From: a virus
Reading direction: 5' to 3' (one strand)
DNA: 29,075 bases
Virus record (IMG/VR): IMGVR_UViG_3300020601_000762
Location: 1 to 29,075 of that record
Shown here one piece after another: positions 7,521 through 14,681 of the stretch; the first letter of the stretch is position 1, and each line of letters opens with the position of its first letter. The position numbers were made by a program, and so were the translations under genes. The notes under the pieces are model-generated. The model saw only the letters and a list, made by a program, of their open reading frames with translations. It was not told the origin of the DNA and searched no databases.

Positions 7521-9385
7521 AAAACGTGTATCTTATACAGGTAAGCGATGCTTATGGGCCTAATAAATTTCTGCCTCTTAGCATTGCCTATCAATGGTGT
7601 TATGCTGACACCTTTGATTACACTTTAAAAGATACACTAATAGAAAAAATAGATCCTAATACATATGTTCAAGGTATGGATAATCCTTTTTTAGTTGCTA
7701 TGAGCAGTTACATATGGAATTGGGAATATAATAAACAACTCGCAACATTAATAAAACAAGCCTATCCAGATTGTACTATTATTACTGGCGGCCCACAAAT
7801 TAGCAAACATGATCCAAAATTTTTTACAAAGTATAGTATGTTTGACGCTGTGGTACATGGCGAAGGCGAGGAAGCATTCAAAAGTATATTAGCAGGTGAA
7901 GATTGGAATAGCATACCTAATGTACAAACACCTACAAAGATGCCCAAACCCGCACAACGTAGAATGGACATAAGTGATATTCCAAGTCCTATACTAGAAG
8001 GTTTTTATGAACCTATTATGGCAAAGTATCCAAAGGATACACTATGGCAAGTTACGTGGGAAAGTTTGCGTGGTTGCCCATATCATTGTGCTTTTTGTGA
8101 TATAGGTGACAGTTATTGGAATAAACTTACACTCTTTGATATTGAACGTGTAAAGTCTGAAATAGAATGGATGGGCAAAAACAAAATAGAGTATGTTAGC
8201 GTGTGTGATAGTAACTGGGGGTTACTACAAAGAGATGTTGAACTTACTGATTATGTGTTACAAACCAAACAAAAATATGGTTATCCAAAATGGTTTGATG
8301 CTACATGGGCAAAGAACAATGTAGAACGTAATTTTGAAATAGCTATGATGAATAAAAGATCGCCGGTAAACATTTTTAAAGGCGTTACTTTTGCTATGCA
8401 AAGTTTTAATGATCCAACGTTATCAGCAAGTGAGCGTTTTAACATTGATGAAACAAAAGTACAAGAATATCTTGTAAAATACAATGATGCTGATATTCCT
8501 ACATATAGTGAACTGATATGGCCAATGCCAGAAGAAACCTATAATAGTTTACGTAATGGTATACAAACATTAATTGATTTAGGCCAAGATAGTTTTTTAA
8601 TGATACATCCACTAGTTATCACTGACAATGCTACAATGGGTAACCCTAATTATCAAAAGAAATACGGAATAGATACAAAAACTGTTCCACTAGATACTTA
8701 TTATTTGAGTACTGACGATCTTGAAAACTATATTGTTGAATACACAGGTGCTGTATATAGCACAAAGACTGCTAAATGGAATGAAGTATTACAAGGATTT
8801 ATGTTTAGTTGGATAAGCATTTTAATGTATTACTACGGTTGGGGGCACTATCTTGCCAAATACATGACAACTAGAGGTATCAAAGAAACAGACTTTTTTG
8901 AAGATATGTTACAATGGATCGTTGACAATCCTGACACTTTATTGTATAATGAGTATAATATCACACAGCAGCACCATATCGATACATATCATAATCAAAA
9001 GTTTTGGGGTAGAAAAGTAAGAGGTGAAAATGATATTTACTGGGAATATAAAGGAGCAAGTAGTTTAGTACTACATGACAACAAAGATATTTTACAAAGT
9101 GAATTAATAAAATTTTTACAAGATTGCTATAGTTTAGATAATGCCGAAGACATTGTAGATTTAAATTTAAGCATGACAAGAGATAAAAACAAAGATTATC
9201 CATATGTAAAGAAAGTAAATAGAAGTGTATCACAGGATATGTTAGGTATAAATAGTGATGAATTACTAATTGATCATCACGATAAAGAAACTCCTGACGA
9301 TTATTGGTGGTACCATAAAGCATATCATTGGGATAGAAAAAGTCGTTACTGGAGATGTAACGTAAAACCAGTGATAAGTAATTAA
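7517..9385 (+). CDS. B12-binding-type radical SAM protein
   Basis: A 622-residue protein expected to bind a 4Fe-4S cluster and S-adenosylmethionine and to perform radical chemistry. Residues ~1-125 look like a cobalamin-binding Rossmann domain (CTIITGGPQISKHD, then FDAVVHGEGEEAF); the DxHxxG cobalamin-ligand motif is not evident. The radical SAM domain begins near 175, with the cluster motif CPYHCAFC giving C187, C191 and C194 (Cx3Cx2C). Residues ~220-370 carry the alternating beta/alpha pattern of the barrel. The last ~200 residues are an extension rich in Trp and Tyr (YGWGHYLAKYM, DDYWWYHKAYHWDRKSRYW) with no recognised domain. The start overlaps the DnaE-like gene by 4 bases. The family includes methyltransferases and methylthiotransferases; the substrate cannot be told. 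The phage ferredoxin at 14174 could be its electron donor. Confidence 0.8.
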   Translation: MKNVYLIQVSDAYGPNKFLPLSIAYQWCYADTFDYTLKDTLIEKIDPNTYVQGMDNPFLVAMSSYIWNWEYNKQLATLIKQAYPDCTIITGGPQISKHDPKFFTKYSMFDAVVHGEGEEAFKSILAGEDWNSIPNVQTPTKMPKPAQRRMDISDIPSPILEGFYEPIMAKYPKDTLWQVTWESLRGCPYHCAFCDIGDSYWNKLTLFDIERVKSEIEWMGKNKIEYVSVCDSNWGLLQRDVELTDYVLQTKQKYGYPKWFDATWAKNNVERNFEIAMMNKRSPVNIFKGVTFAMQSFNDPTLSASERFNIDETKVQEYLVKYNDADIPTYSELIWPMPEETYNSLRNGIQTLIDLGQDSFLMIHPLVITDNATMGNPNYQKKYGIDTKTVPLDTYYLSTDDLENYIVEYTGAVYSTKTAKWNEVLQGFMFSWISILMYYYGWGHYLAKYMTTRGIKETDFFEDMLQWIVDNPDTLLYNEYNITQQHHIDTYHNQKFWGRKVRGENDIYWEYKGASSLVLHDNKDILQSELIKFLQDCYSLDNAEDIVDLNLSMTRDKNKDYPYVKKVNRSVSQDMLGINSDELLIDHHDKETPDDYWWYHKAYHWDRKSRYWRCNVKPVISN

Positions 9386-9399
9386 AATAGGAGATAAAC

Positions 9400-9777
9400 A
9401 TGGCACAAAATCAAGGTCGAAAAATATATCGCACCGCTAGAGGAAAGCAAGTTGACCTTGATCTATTGATTAGTCGCAACGAACTAACACCTGCTGTTGG
9501 TAACGCTAGAGTAAATGCTCGAGGAGACGAATTAAGTCCTCAAGGCGAAATCATTAGAAAAAGGGAAGACGTGCTTAAAGACTACTATCAAGCATCACGA
9601 GGTATGAAACACGAAGATGCTGTACCTGTAGCGCAACCGCAGGATGAACCGGCGCCTGAGGTTAAAGAAGCGCCAAAGAAACCCGCACCAAAGCCTAAAA
9701 CAGAACAAAAAACTGTAAAAGAAGATGATGCGTGGATCGAAGACGAAGACGGTAACTTTATTAGAAAAGGTGAATAA
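9400..9777 (+). CDS. Conserved marine T4-like phage protein, unknown function
   Basis: A 125-residue protein preceded by an AGGAGA site 8 bases before the ATG. The N-terminal half is basic and conserved in style (GRKIYRTARGKQVDLDLLIS, then NELTPAVGNARVNARGDELS), a sequence type seen in many cyanophage and pelagiphage genomes without assigned function. Residues ~75-110 are a Pro/Lys/Glu/Ala-rich linker (PAPEVKEAPKKPAPKPKTEQ), and the end is short and acidic (EDDAWIEDEDGNFIRKGE). The layout suggests a nucleic-acid- or virion-associated protein with a flexible tail. Its stop overlaps the co-chaperonin start by one base, so the two are probably made together. Confidence 0.65.
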   Translation: MAQNQGRKIYRTARGKQVDLDLLISRNELTPAVGNARVNARGDELSPQGEIIRKREDVLKDYYQASRGMKHEDAVPVAQPQDEPAPEVKEAPKKPAPKPKTEQKTVKEDDAWIEDEDGNFIRKGE

Positions 9778-10133
9778 TGGCTATTAACTTGAATACTATT
9801 AACGGAACTCTAACTCCTGTTGGCAGTAGAGTGATTGTAAAAAACATGTATTTTGGAGAACAAAAAACCAAGTCTGGTTTAATTATTTCTGACGATAACG
9901 GCACATCACGTGGCATTTATCCACGTTGGGGTCAAGTACATGCTAAAGGCCCAGATAATGAAGAACCGTATGCTATCAATGACTGGGTACTTATCGAACA
10001 TGGACGCTGGACACGTAGCGTAAAAATCGACGAAGGCGAAGGTGAAGTAGAATTAAGAATGATCGACGAAGAAAATGTGTTGATGTGGAGTGATACAAAA
10101 CCTGAAGACGTTCATATGGCAGCAGAGGTTTAA
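9777..10133 (+). CDS. GroES-like co-chaperonin (gp31-like)
   Basis: A 118-residue protein of the Cpn10 fold that should cap the host GroEL. The opening TPVGSRVIVKNMYFGEQKTK matches the GroES start (RPLxDRVIVKRxExExKS). Residues ~28-45 correspond to the mobile loop, and LII at 35-37 stands where GroES has the GroEL-binding hydrophobic tripeptide IVL. RGIYPRWGQVHAKGP matches the RGEVLAVGxG strand. At 118 residues it is longer than GroES (97) and near T4 gp31 (111), which assists folding of the capsid protein. It lies immediately before a MazG-like gene, with no gap, and away from the DnaJ/ClpA group. The call rests on motif order, not overall identity. Confidence 0.8.
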   Translation: MAINLNTINGTLTPVGSRVIVKNMYFGEQKTKSGLIISDDNGTSRGIYPRWGQVHAKGPDNEEPYAINDWVLIEHGRWTRSVKIDEGEGEVELRMIDEENVLMWSDTKPEDVHMAAEV

Positions 10134-10487
10134 ATGACTAATCCATTTACAGATATTGAACGCTTTGGCTCAGCGTGTGATCAAGAGCCATCAGAAGCAA
10201 ACTATAAAATGTATCTTGATTTGATCCGTGAAGAAACGGATGAACTAGAAGAAGCTATCCTAGATAACGACAAAGTAGAACAGTTAGACGCACTAGTAGA
10301 CATTCTAGTTGTTACTATGGGTGCTATTCGTGCCGCAGGCTGGGACGGAGAAGGTGCTTGGCGTGAAGTAATGAACACAAACTTTGCTAAGATTGATCCA
10401 GACACAGGCAAAGTGCGCAAACGTGAAGACGGCAAGGTACTGAAGCCAGAAGGCTGGAAGGCTCCAGAACTTGGACAATTCATTTAA
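10134..10487 (+). CDS. MazG/PRA-PH-like nucleotide pyrophosphohydrolase
   Basis: A 117-residue all-alpha NTP pyrophosphatase candidate. The magnesium-binding pattern EExxE...ExxD is visible: EETDE at residues 33-37 and E49-QLD52, followed by D56 in LDALVDILVVTMGAI. The tail NTNFAKIDPDTGKVRKREDG and KVLKPEGW is typical of the phage MazG-like / phosphoribosyl-ATP pyrophosphohydrolase-like group. Members hydrolyse (d)NTPs, or in some cases alarmone-type nucleotides, to monophosphates; the substrate here is not known. It begins directly after the co-chaperonin stop. A second protein with the same metal-binding plan is at 11958, but the two are not close copies. Confidence 0.75.
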   Translation: MTNPFTDIERFGSACDQEPSEANYKMYLDLIREETDELEEAILDNDKVEQLDALVDILVVTMGAIRAAGWDGEGAWREVMNTNFAKIDPDTGKVRKREDGKVLKPEGWKAPELGQFI

Positions 10488-10659
10488 AAACTTTGAATGG
10501 TACGACATTCCTGTTGTACTGTTTTTTTCTAACCTCCTAGGCAATTTAGCTTTTGCTACTTTGTTCGGCGGCGGATTTATTACAGGTATAATGCTTGTTT
10601 TTACCTGGGAAGGTTGGAAACTTTACGAAAAATTTCGTGCGAAATCAGTTGACAACTAA
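10471..10659 (+). CDS. Small inner-membrane protein, unknown function
   Basis: A 62-residue frame that overlaps the end of the MazG-like gene by 17 bases and starts at TTG; no ATG is available in frame. A purine-rich GGAAGG lies upstream of this TTG. The protein is mostly two hydrophobic stretches, VVLFFSNLLGNLAFATLF and GGGFITGIMLVFTWEG, followed by a charged end (KLYEKFRAKSVDN), so one long or two short membrane helices are likely with the C-terminus in the cytoplasm. It fills the only space before the 10649 promoter, whose -35 box overlaps its last codons. No family is recognised; the gene is likely but not certain because of the start codon. Confidence 0.5.
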   Translation: MDNSFKNFEWYDIPVVLFFSNLLGNLAFATLFGGGFITGIMLVFTWEGWKLYEKFRAKSVDN

Positions 10660-10677
10660 TACAATTAATGTTATATT
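10649..10677 (+). promoter_or_regulatory. Sigma70-type promoter (TTGACA, 17-base spacer, TATATT)
   Basis: A -35 box TTGACA at 10649-10654 (perfect consensus), a 17-base spacer and a -10 box TATATT at 10672-10677 (five of six). Transcription would start near 10684, about 18 bases before the SWIM-protein ATG. It heads the run of overlapping genes up to 16306 and is probably an early promoter read by unmodified host RNA polymerase. Confidence 0.75.
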
Positions 10678-10687
10678 AAGATATAAC
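10670..10687 (+). repeat. Perfect 7-base inverted repeat over the -10 box (possible operator)
   Basis: GTTATAT-TAAG-ATATAAC: both arms match perfectly around a 4-base centre. It covers the whole -10 element and the predicted transcription start, where a bound repressor would block polymerase. As RNA only part of it would be transcribed, so a DNA-level role fits better than a hairpin. Confidence 0.55.
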
Positions 10688-10701
10688 AAAGAGGCGCACC
10701 G

Positions 10702-10899
10702 ATGGCTAAGTATGGACCTAAAGTATATCCAAGCGATACTATCAATACCAAAAAGCACTGGGCAGTAGGCACTGTATGGTCTGCTCTTGGTAGTAAGGGC
10801 AATGAATATCAAATAGAAATGAAAGACACGGGCTTTAGTTGTGACTGTCCTGCTTTTAAAAAGTGTAAACACATTAAACATATAGAGGAATTATTTTAA
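10702..10899 (+). CDS. Small SWIM-type zinc-finger protein
   Basis: A 65-residue protein whose C-terminal half has FSCDCPAFKKCKHIKHIEEL, a CxC...CxH pattern of SWIM zinc fingers (CxCxnCxH), which bind DNA or protein partners. The N-terminal half (KHWAVGTVWSALGSKGNEYQ) resembles the short beta element that precedes the finger in stand-alone SWIM proteins. It is the first gene after the 10649 promoter, has AGAGGCG about 9 bases before the ATG, and shares one base with the next start (TAATG). Being first in an early-type unit and next to an exonuclease, it may help an enzyme find DNA or act as a regulator; that is inference. Confidence 0.7.
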   Translation: MAKYGPKVYPSDTINTKKHWAVGTVWSALGSKGNEYQIEMKDTGFSCDCPAFKKCKHIKHIEELF

Positions 10900-11426
10900 T
10901 GGCTGTACATGCTATGATTGACTTGGAAACACTTGATGTAACTCCACAAGCAACTGTTTTAACTGTAGGAGGTGTAAAGTTTGATCCTAATTCAGATGCG
11001 GAACCGCATAGTGAGTTTTACTTTAAACTTGATTTGGAGGCACAAAATAGTCGCAAAATAAATGATAGCACTATTGCTTGGTGGGGACAACAAGATCCTA
11101 AAGTTCAACAAGAAGCATTCAGTGAAGATGATAGAACACATCCAACAGTATTTTTAGACCATTTACCTAAATGGATGGTAGGTGTAGATGTTCTTTGGGG
11201 ACACGGCTATGGCTTTGATATCACTATTATTGAAGATATGCTACGGCACCTAGGAAAACCTATTCCGTGGCAGTTTTGGCAAGTCCGAGATTCACGTACA
11301 TTGTTTGCGTGTTGTAAAATAGACCCTCGTAAAGCAATGCAAAGTGATTTACATAATGCTTTAGCCGATAGCTACTTTCAAGCCAAAGGTGTACAAATAG
11401 CATATAAGGAATTAGGAATTATATGA
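10899..11426 (+). CDS. DEDDh 3'-5' exonuclease, DexA-like
   Basis: A 175-residue exonuclease of the DnaQ/RNase T superfamily. Motif I is MIDLET with D8 and E10, motif II GYGFDITII gives D107, and motif III DLHNALAD gives H152 and D157, making the DEDDh set. The conserved TIAWWGQQDPKVQQEA segment is like that of T4 DexA (TIEWWKNQSPEAR), although DexA is longer at 227 residues. The likely reaction is metal-dependent removal of nucleotides from 3' ends, of DNA if it follows DexA; related short forms act on RNA. The start shares a base with the SWIM gene stop, and the end overlaps the 2OG-oxygenase gene by 4 bases. Confidence 0.8.
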   Translation: MAVHAMIDLETLDVTPQATVLTVGGVKFDPNSDAEPHSEFYFKLDLEAQNSRKINDSTIAWWGQQDPKVQQEAFSEDDRTHPTVFLDHLPKWMVGVDVLWGHGYGFDITIIEDMLRHLGKPIPWQFWQVRDSRTLFACCKIDPRKAMQSDLHNALADSYFQAKGVQIAYKELGII

Positions 11427-11965
11427 TTATAGACAAACCTTGGAAACATGAAGTCATTGATGATTTTTTAGAACAAGAAGACTTTGATTTCTTATCAACT
11501 GTTGATATGATTACGCCCGTAGACGGTGGGATGGAGTTGAGCAAAAATCAGATTTGGAGAGACGGACAACTAAATTCTAGTTTTCCATACGATTTCTTAA
11601 AACGATTTGAAAAAAGATATTTTAAAAAATGTATTGATATCTTAGAACAACACGCTCCGGATAAGGTTGATAGTGTAAAATATATGGAATTGAATGTTGT
11701 TGTCACAGGCAAAACTTTTGTATTTCCTGTTCATCCTGATTCTGAAGATAAACTATTAAGTTGTGTAATCTATTTACAGCCAGAAGAAAACATTGGTACT
11801 ATTTTGTATGACGCAGAAGATGGCGATCCTGTGGCAACTTGCGAATGGAAACAAAATCGTTGTATGATTTTTTCACGTAGTAATCAAACATGGCACAGTT
11901 ATAAAAGTGATGGCAAAAGCGAAAGACGAACGTTAGTTTTAAACTTGAGAGGAGAATATGAATAG
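11423..11965 (+). CDS. 2-oxoglutarate/Fe(II)-dependent oxygenase-like protein
   Basis: A 180-residue protein of the prolyl-4-hydroxylase-like double-stranded beta-helix group. The iron-binding H-x-D is HPD at 104-106 (FPVHPDSEDKLLSCVIYL), the distal His is H158 in TWHSYKSD, and the 2-oxoglutarate arginine is R168 or R169 in RRTLVLNLR. ILYDAEDG and KQNRCMIFSR fit the strands between. Such enzymes hydroxylate proteins, nucleic acids or small molecules and are common in marine T4-like phages; the substrate here is unknown. It overlaps the exonuclease gene by 4 bases (ATGA) and the next MazG-like gene by 8. Confidence 0.75.
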   Translation: MIIDKPWKHEVIDDFLEQEDFDFLSTVDMITPVDGGMELSKNQIWRDGQLNSSFPYDFLKRFEKRYFKKCIDILEQHAPDKVDSVKYMELNVVVTGKTFVFPVHPDSEDKLLSCVIYLQPEENIGTILYDAEDGDPVATCEWKQNRCMIFSRSNQTWHSYKSDGKSERRTLVLNLRGEYE

Positions 11966-12233
11966 CCCTATTAATACACTACAACAGTTGATGTGTATCA
12001 CAATGGAAGAGTGCGGTGAACTTACACAACGCTGTAGTAAAATAATGCGCAAGTATGAAACTTTAGACTTGATCGAAGAAGAACAACGTGTTAAACTAGT
12101 AGAAGAACTAGGTGATGTATTTTGTATGATGGAACTAATGGTTGAACACAATATCACAGACTGGATCGAATTACAAGATCGAGCAGACGTAAAATTAGAA
12201 AAACTTAAAAAGTGGAGCACACTTGTAGAATGA
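11958..12233 (+). CDS. Second MazG-like nucleotide pyrophosphohydrolase
   Basis: A 91-residue single-domain all-alpha NTP pyrophosphatase. ITMEECGELTQRCSKIMR gives EExxE at 17-21, and LVEELGDVFCMMELM gives E50xxD53, the canonical metal-binding set. It is shorter than the 117-residue relative at 10134 and lacks its C-terminal tail, so the two belong to different branches. Marine phages commonly carry one such gene; possible roles are clearing non-canonical dNTPs or lowering (p)ppGpp-like signals. Start at the ATG preceded by GAGAGGAG. The stop overlaps the gp44 start (ATGA). Confidence 0.8.
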   Translation: MNSPINTLQQLMCITMEECGELTQRCSKIMRKYETLDLIEEEQRVKLVEELGDVFCMMELMVEHNITDWIELQDRADVKLEKLKKWSTLVE

Positions 12234-13144
12234 AAGAACTATGGGTAGAAAAATATCGTCCAAAAACAGTGGACGGTTATGTATTTAGAGATGACGCACA
12301 AAGAAAACAGATTACTACGTGGATTAAAGATAAAACTATTCCACATTTGCTCTTCAGTGGTAACGCTGGAATTGGCAAAACTACTCTTGCTAGGTTGCTT
12401 TTTAATGAGCTTGATGTTAATGACTTAGACATATTAGAAATAAACGCAAGTCGCACAAATAGTGTAGATGATGTGCGTGACAAAATTGTTAATTTTGTCC
12501 AGATGATCCCGTTTGGTGCTTTTAAGGTAGTATTATTAGATGAGGCAGATTACTTATCTCCAAACGCTCAAGCAGCGTTACGTGGTGTTATGGAAGAGTA
12601 TCATAGCACAGCACGTTTTATTCTTACTTGTAATTATCCTAACAGGATTATTCCGGCTATTCATAGCAGGTGCCAAGGTTTCCATATTGCCAAAATCGAT
12701 CAAACTGAATTTACTGCTAGGGTCGCTCAGATTCTCATCAATGAAGGTATCACTCCTGATTTGGAGACACTCGATACATATGTTAAAGCAACGTATCCAG
12801 ACTTGAGAAAATGTATCAATATGGTACAGATGAATTCAGTTGACGGTAAACTTGTTAGCCCACAAGAAGGTGACACAGGTGAAAGTGACTGGAAACTGGA
12901 TATGGTAGAACTGTTTAAAGCAGGCAAGATTCACGATGCTAGAAAGTTATTGTGTGGCACTGTACGAGCAGAAGAAATGGAAGAGATTTACCGTTGGCTT
13001 TATGACAACATTGAATTGTTCGGAACAGACGAACAACAAGACAAAGCAGTGCTAATTATTAAACAAGGCTTAGTTGATCATACATTGGTTGTAGATCCAG
13101 AAATTAACTTAGCCGCAACGTTGATAAGACTAGGACAACTTTAG
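12230..13144 (+). CDS. 44: Sliding-clamp loader large subunit gp44 (RFC small-subunit type)
   Basis: A 304-residue AAA+ ATPase that opens and loads the gp45 clamp. From the ATG at 12230 it begins ELWVEKYRPKTVDGYVF, the standard RFC/gp44 opening. Walker A is GNAGIGKT (44-51), Walker B VVLLDEAD with DEAD at 104-107, sensor 1 TCNYPN (133-138), and the trans-acting SRC motif is at 146-148. T4 gp44 has 319 residues. The frame extends upstream to a GTG at 12212, but the ATG overlapping the MazG stop gives the usual start. In T4 the next gene is the partner gp62; here neither gp62 nor gp45 is next to it. The stop shares a base with a GTG start (TAGTG). Confidence 0.92.
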   Translation: MKELWVEKYRPKTVDGYVFRDDAQRKQITTWIKDKTIPHLLFSGNAGIGKTTLARLLFNELDVNDLDILEINASRTNSVDDVRDKIVNFVQMIPFGAFKVVLLDEADYLSPNAQAALRGVMEEYHSTARFILTCNYPNRIIPAIHSRCQGFHIAKIDQTEFTARVAQILINEGITPDLETLDTYVKATYPDLRKCINMVQMNSVDGKLVSPQEGDTGESDWKLDMVELFKAGKIHDARKLLCGTVRAEEMEEIYRWLYDNIELFGTDEQQDKAVLIIKQGLVDHTLVVDPEINLAATLIRLGQL

Positions 13145-14193
13145 TGCTTTACATAATATTTGGGTATCAAACTACGGTGCTTGACCCTAATGGAGAAATA
13201 GTAGAAGAGTTTGATGACTATAGATCAGACGGTGTAAACTTTTTAAAAGACAAGTGTGGAACAAATCTAGTTGTTCAATTTGGTTTAATTGAAAACACTG
13301 CCAAAGTAAGAAAAATATTACAAAACCTTTTTTCTGGACAAAAAGTTGATTGGTTTGCTTTTGAACCTATCTATATGTTACAAAAAGATCCTGAAGATGA
13401 ATTTAGAGATTACGCAGGCGAATTTGAATTTGATTTTTGTGACGAGTACGAATTTATTTCAACTTTAAATTTTAATGTAAAATTTTACGTACCAAACAAA
13501 GGTATGGAAAATTTTTGTAAAGATACTTATTATCTTGATCCTTACTTATGGTATGAAACCAGTAGATTATCTAAAGAACAAACTTCTTACACTACAAATA
13601 TAGAAAACAGTTTCTTTTGTCCTAATTATAAAGACAAAATACATAGACGAGTTTTAGCAAGTTATTTGTATTCTAAATATCCTAGTACAAGCAAAGTTAG
13701 TTATTATTTTAATGATAATAATTTTACAAATAAAGAACTTGATATTAAGGATAATAAAAATCTTATTAATAACCTTCCATTAGCACTAGCATACGACAAT
13801 GGTGATCTTTTACATCATCATATGGAAAACCTATACAGAGAAAGTTTTTGTACAATCATTACTGAAACTTTCTTTGAAAGTAACTTTGCTAATTTTAGTG
13901 AAAAAACTTTGGATCCTATTTTATATGGAAGACCATTTGTATTAGCTGCTCCTCCTTATACTTTAAAACTTATACAGGATCTTGGTTTCAAAACTTTTTC
14001 TAAGTGGTGGGACGAAAGTTATGATACCGAACTTGACAACAATAAAAGATTAGCAAAATTAAAAATTGTTATAGACAATATTGCTAACCTAAACTATAAT
14101 AAAACTCTTGATGAGATGTATGATGTCTTAATACACAATCAAAAAAATATAGCAACGCTTGAAGGGAAATTTGATGACTTATATCGTAAATGA
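13144..14193 (+). CDS. Possible glycosyltransferase-like protein, GT-B style C-terminus
   Basis: A 349-residue protein starting at GTG that shares a base with the gp44 stop. Residues ~157-180 ([20 protein letters not shown]) and ~237-300 ([58 protein letters not shown]) resemble proteins in phages and giant viruses with the pattern HR...L, then SEK...(G)RPF...G...L..LGFxTF...DESYD. In glycosyltransferases of the GT10-like, GT-B class the EK pair sits near the sugar-nucleotide site; SEK here is 252-254. The N-terminal 120 residues are unlike any domain I recognise. A sugar-transfer role on phage DNA, virion or cell surface is possible, but the assignment is tentative. Confidence 0.45.
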   Translation: MLYIIFGYQTTVLDPNGEIVEEFDDYRSDGVNFLKDKCGTNLVVQFGLIENTAKVRKILQNLFSGQKVDWFAFEPIYMLQKDPEDEFRDYAGEFEFDFCDEYEFISTLNFNVKFYVPNKGMENFCKDTYYLDPYLWYETSRLSKEQTSYTTNIENSFFCPNYKDKIHRRVLASYLYSKYPSTSKVSYYFNDNNFTNKELDIKDNKNLINNLPLALAYDNGDLLHHHMENLYRESFCTIITETFFESNFANFSEKTLDPILYGRPFVLAAPPYTLKLIQDLGFKTFSKWWDESYDTELDNNKRLAKLKIVIDNIANLNYNKTLDEMYDVLIHNQKNIATLEGKFDDLYRK

Positions 14194-14515
14194 CGCATGT
14201 ATAAAATGTAAACATATGGATTGCGTCGAAGTTTGTCCAGTGGATTGTTTTTATGAAGGCGAAAACATGTTAGTAATCAAACCAGACGAATGTATTGATT
14301 GCGGAGTATGTGAACCCGAATGTCCTGCTGATGCTATTTTACCTGATACTGTAGACGGAGCAGAACAATGGGTAGAGTTCAATGATAAGTATGCTAGTAT
14401 TTGGCCAAACATTACAGTTATGCGACAAGAAGATGTGCCACCTGATGCCGAAGATTGGCAAGGAGTCGAAGGCAAAATGAAATACTTTTCAGAGGAACCC
14501 GGACGTGGAGACTAA
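14174..14515 (+). CDS. fdxA: 7Fe ferredoxin, FdxA type (3Fe-4S plus 4Fe-4S)
   Basis: A 113-residue electron carrier closely resembling alphaproteobacterial FdxA. The cysteines are at 9, 12, 17, 21, 25, 40, 43, 46 and 50 ([19 protein letters not shown] and [13 protein letters not shown]). This fits Azotobacter-type ferredoxin I shifted by one: C9, C17 and C50 for the 3Fe cluster and C21, C40, C43 and C46 for the 4Fe cluster, with C12 and C25 free. The family's C-terminal extension is complete ([19 protein letters not shown]). The ATG at 14174 has AAGGGAAA about 6 bases upstream and overlaps the previous gene by 20 bases; a TTG at 14159 is less likely. It is not the 2Fe-2S PetF type of cyanophages. 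It may supply low-potential electrons to the phage radical SAM protein or to host enzymes. Confidence 0.92.
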   Translation: MTYIVNDACIKCKHMDCVEVCPVDCFYEGENMLVIKPDECIDCGVCEPECPADAILPDTVDGAEQWVEFNDKYASIWPNITVMRQEDVPPDAEDWQGVEGKMKYFSEEPGRGD

Positions 14516-14681
14516 ATTGATAAATGATCTTGTACGAATTGATGTTCTAGAAGAAGAAATTAAATATTATAAATCATTAGTACAAGAACAAGACACAGGA
14601 TTTATTTACACCACAATTTCTTTTTTAGAAAGCAGAATAGAAAATATAAAAGGCAATCACAATGAATGGCCTTTTAGATAA
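14505..14681 (+). CDS. Small helical protein, unknown function
   Basis: A 58-residue frame from a GTG at 14505 to a TAA at 14679. An AGAGGA site lies 8 bases before the GTG; a TTG at 14517 is the alternative start. The frame overlaps the ferredoxin stop by 11 bases and the next gene by 20, like the other joints in this run. The protein is charged and helical, with [18 protein letters not shown] and [18 protein letters not shown], and could form a short coiled coil. Nothing else fills the 146 bases between the ferredoxin and the next gene, which supports it being real. No family is recognised. Confidence 0.6.
   Translation: METKLINDLVRIDVLEEEIKYYKSLVQEQDTGFIYTTISFLESRIENIKGNHNEWPFR

Noticed and set aside
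6996-9385. A frameshifted DnaE gene continuing into the radical SAM frame
   Set aside because: The frame after FLR closes after seven codons, and the next frame is a complete radical SAM protein with its own start. No PDxDxDF-type sequence is visible nearby.
8961-9401. 146-codon open frame on the minus strand
   Set aside because: It lies wholly opposite the radical SAM gene, its translation is low-complexity Leu/Tyr/His-rich, and it has no motif or supporting start signal. It is a shadow of the AT-rich coding strand.
12212-12229. GTG start extending gp44 by six residues
   Set aside because: The ATG at 12230 overlaps the previous stop as in neighbouring joints and gives the family's normal N-terminus.
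14518-14526. GATAAATG as a fourth late promoter
   Set aside because: It deviates at the last base, lies inside the small 14505 gene and is far from a sensible gene start apart from 14662.
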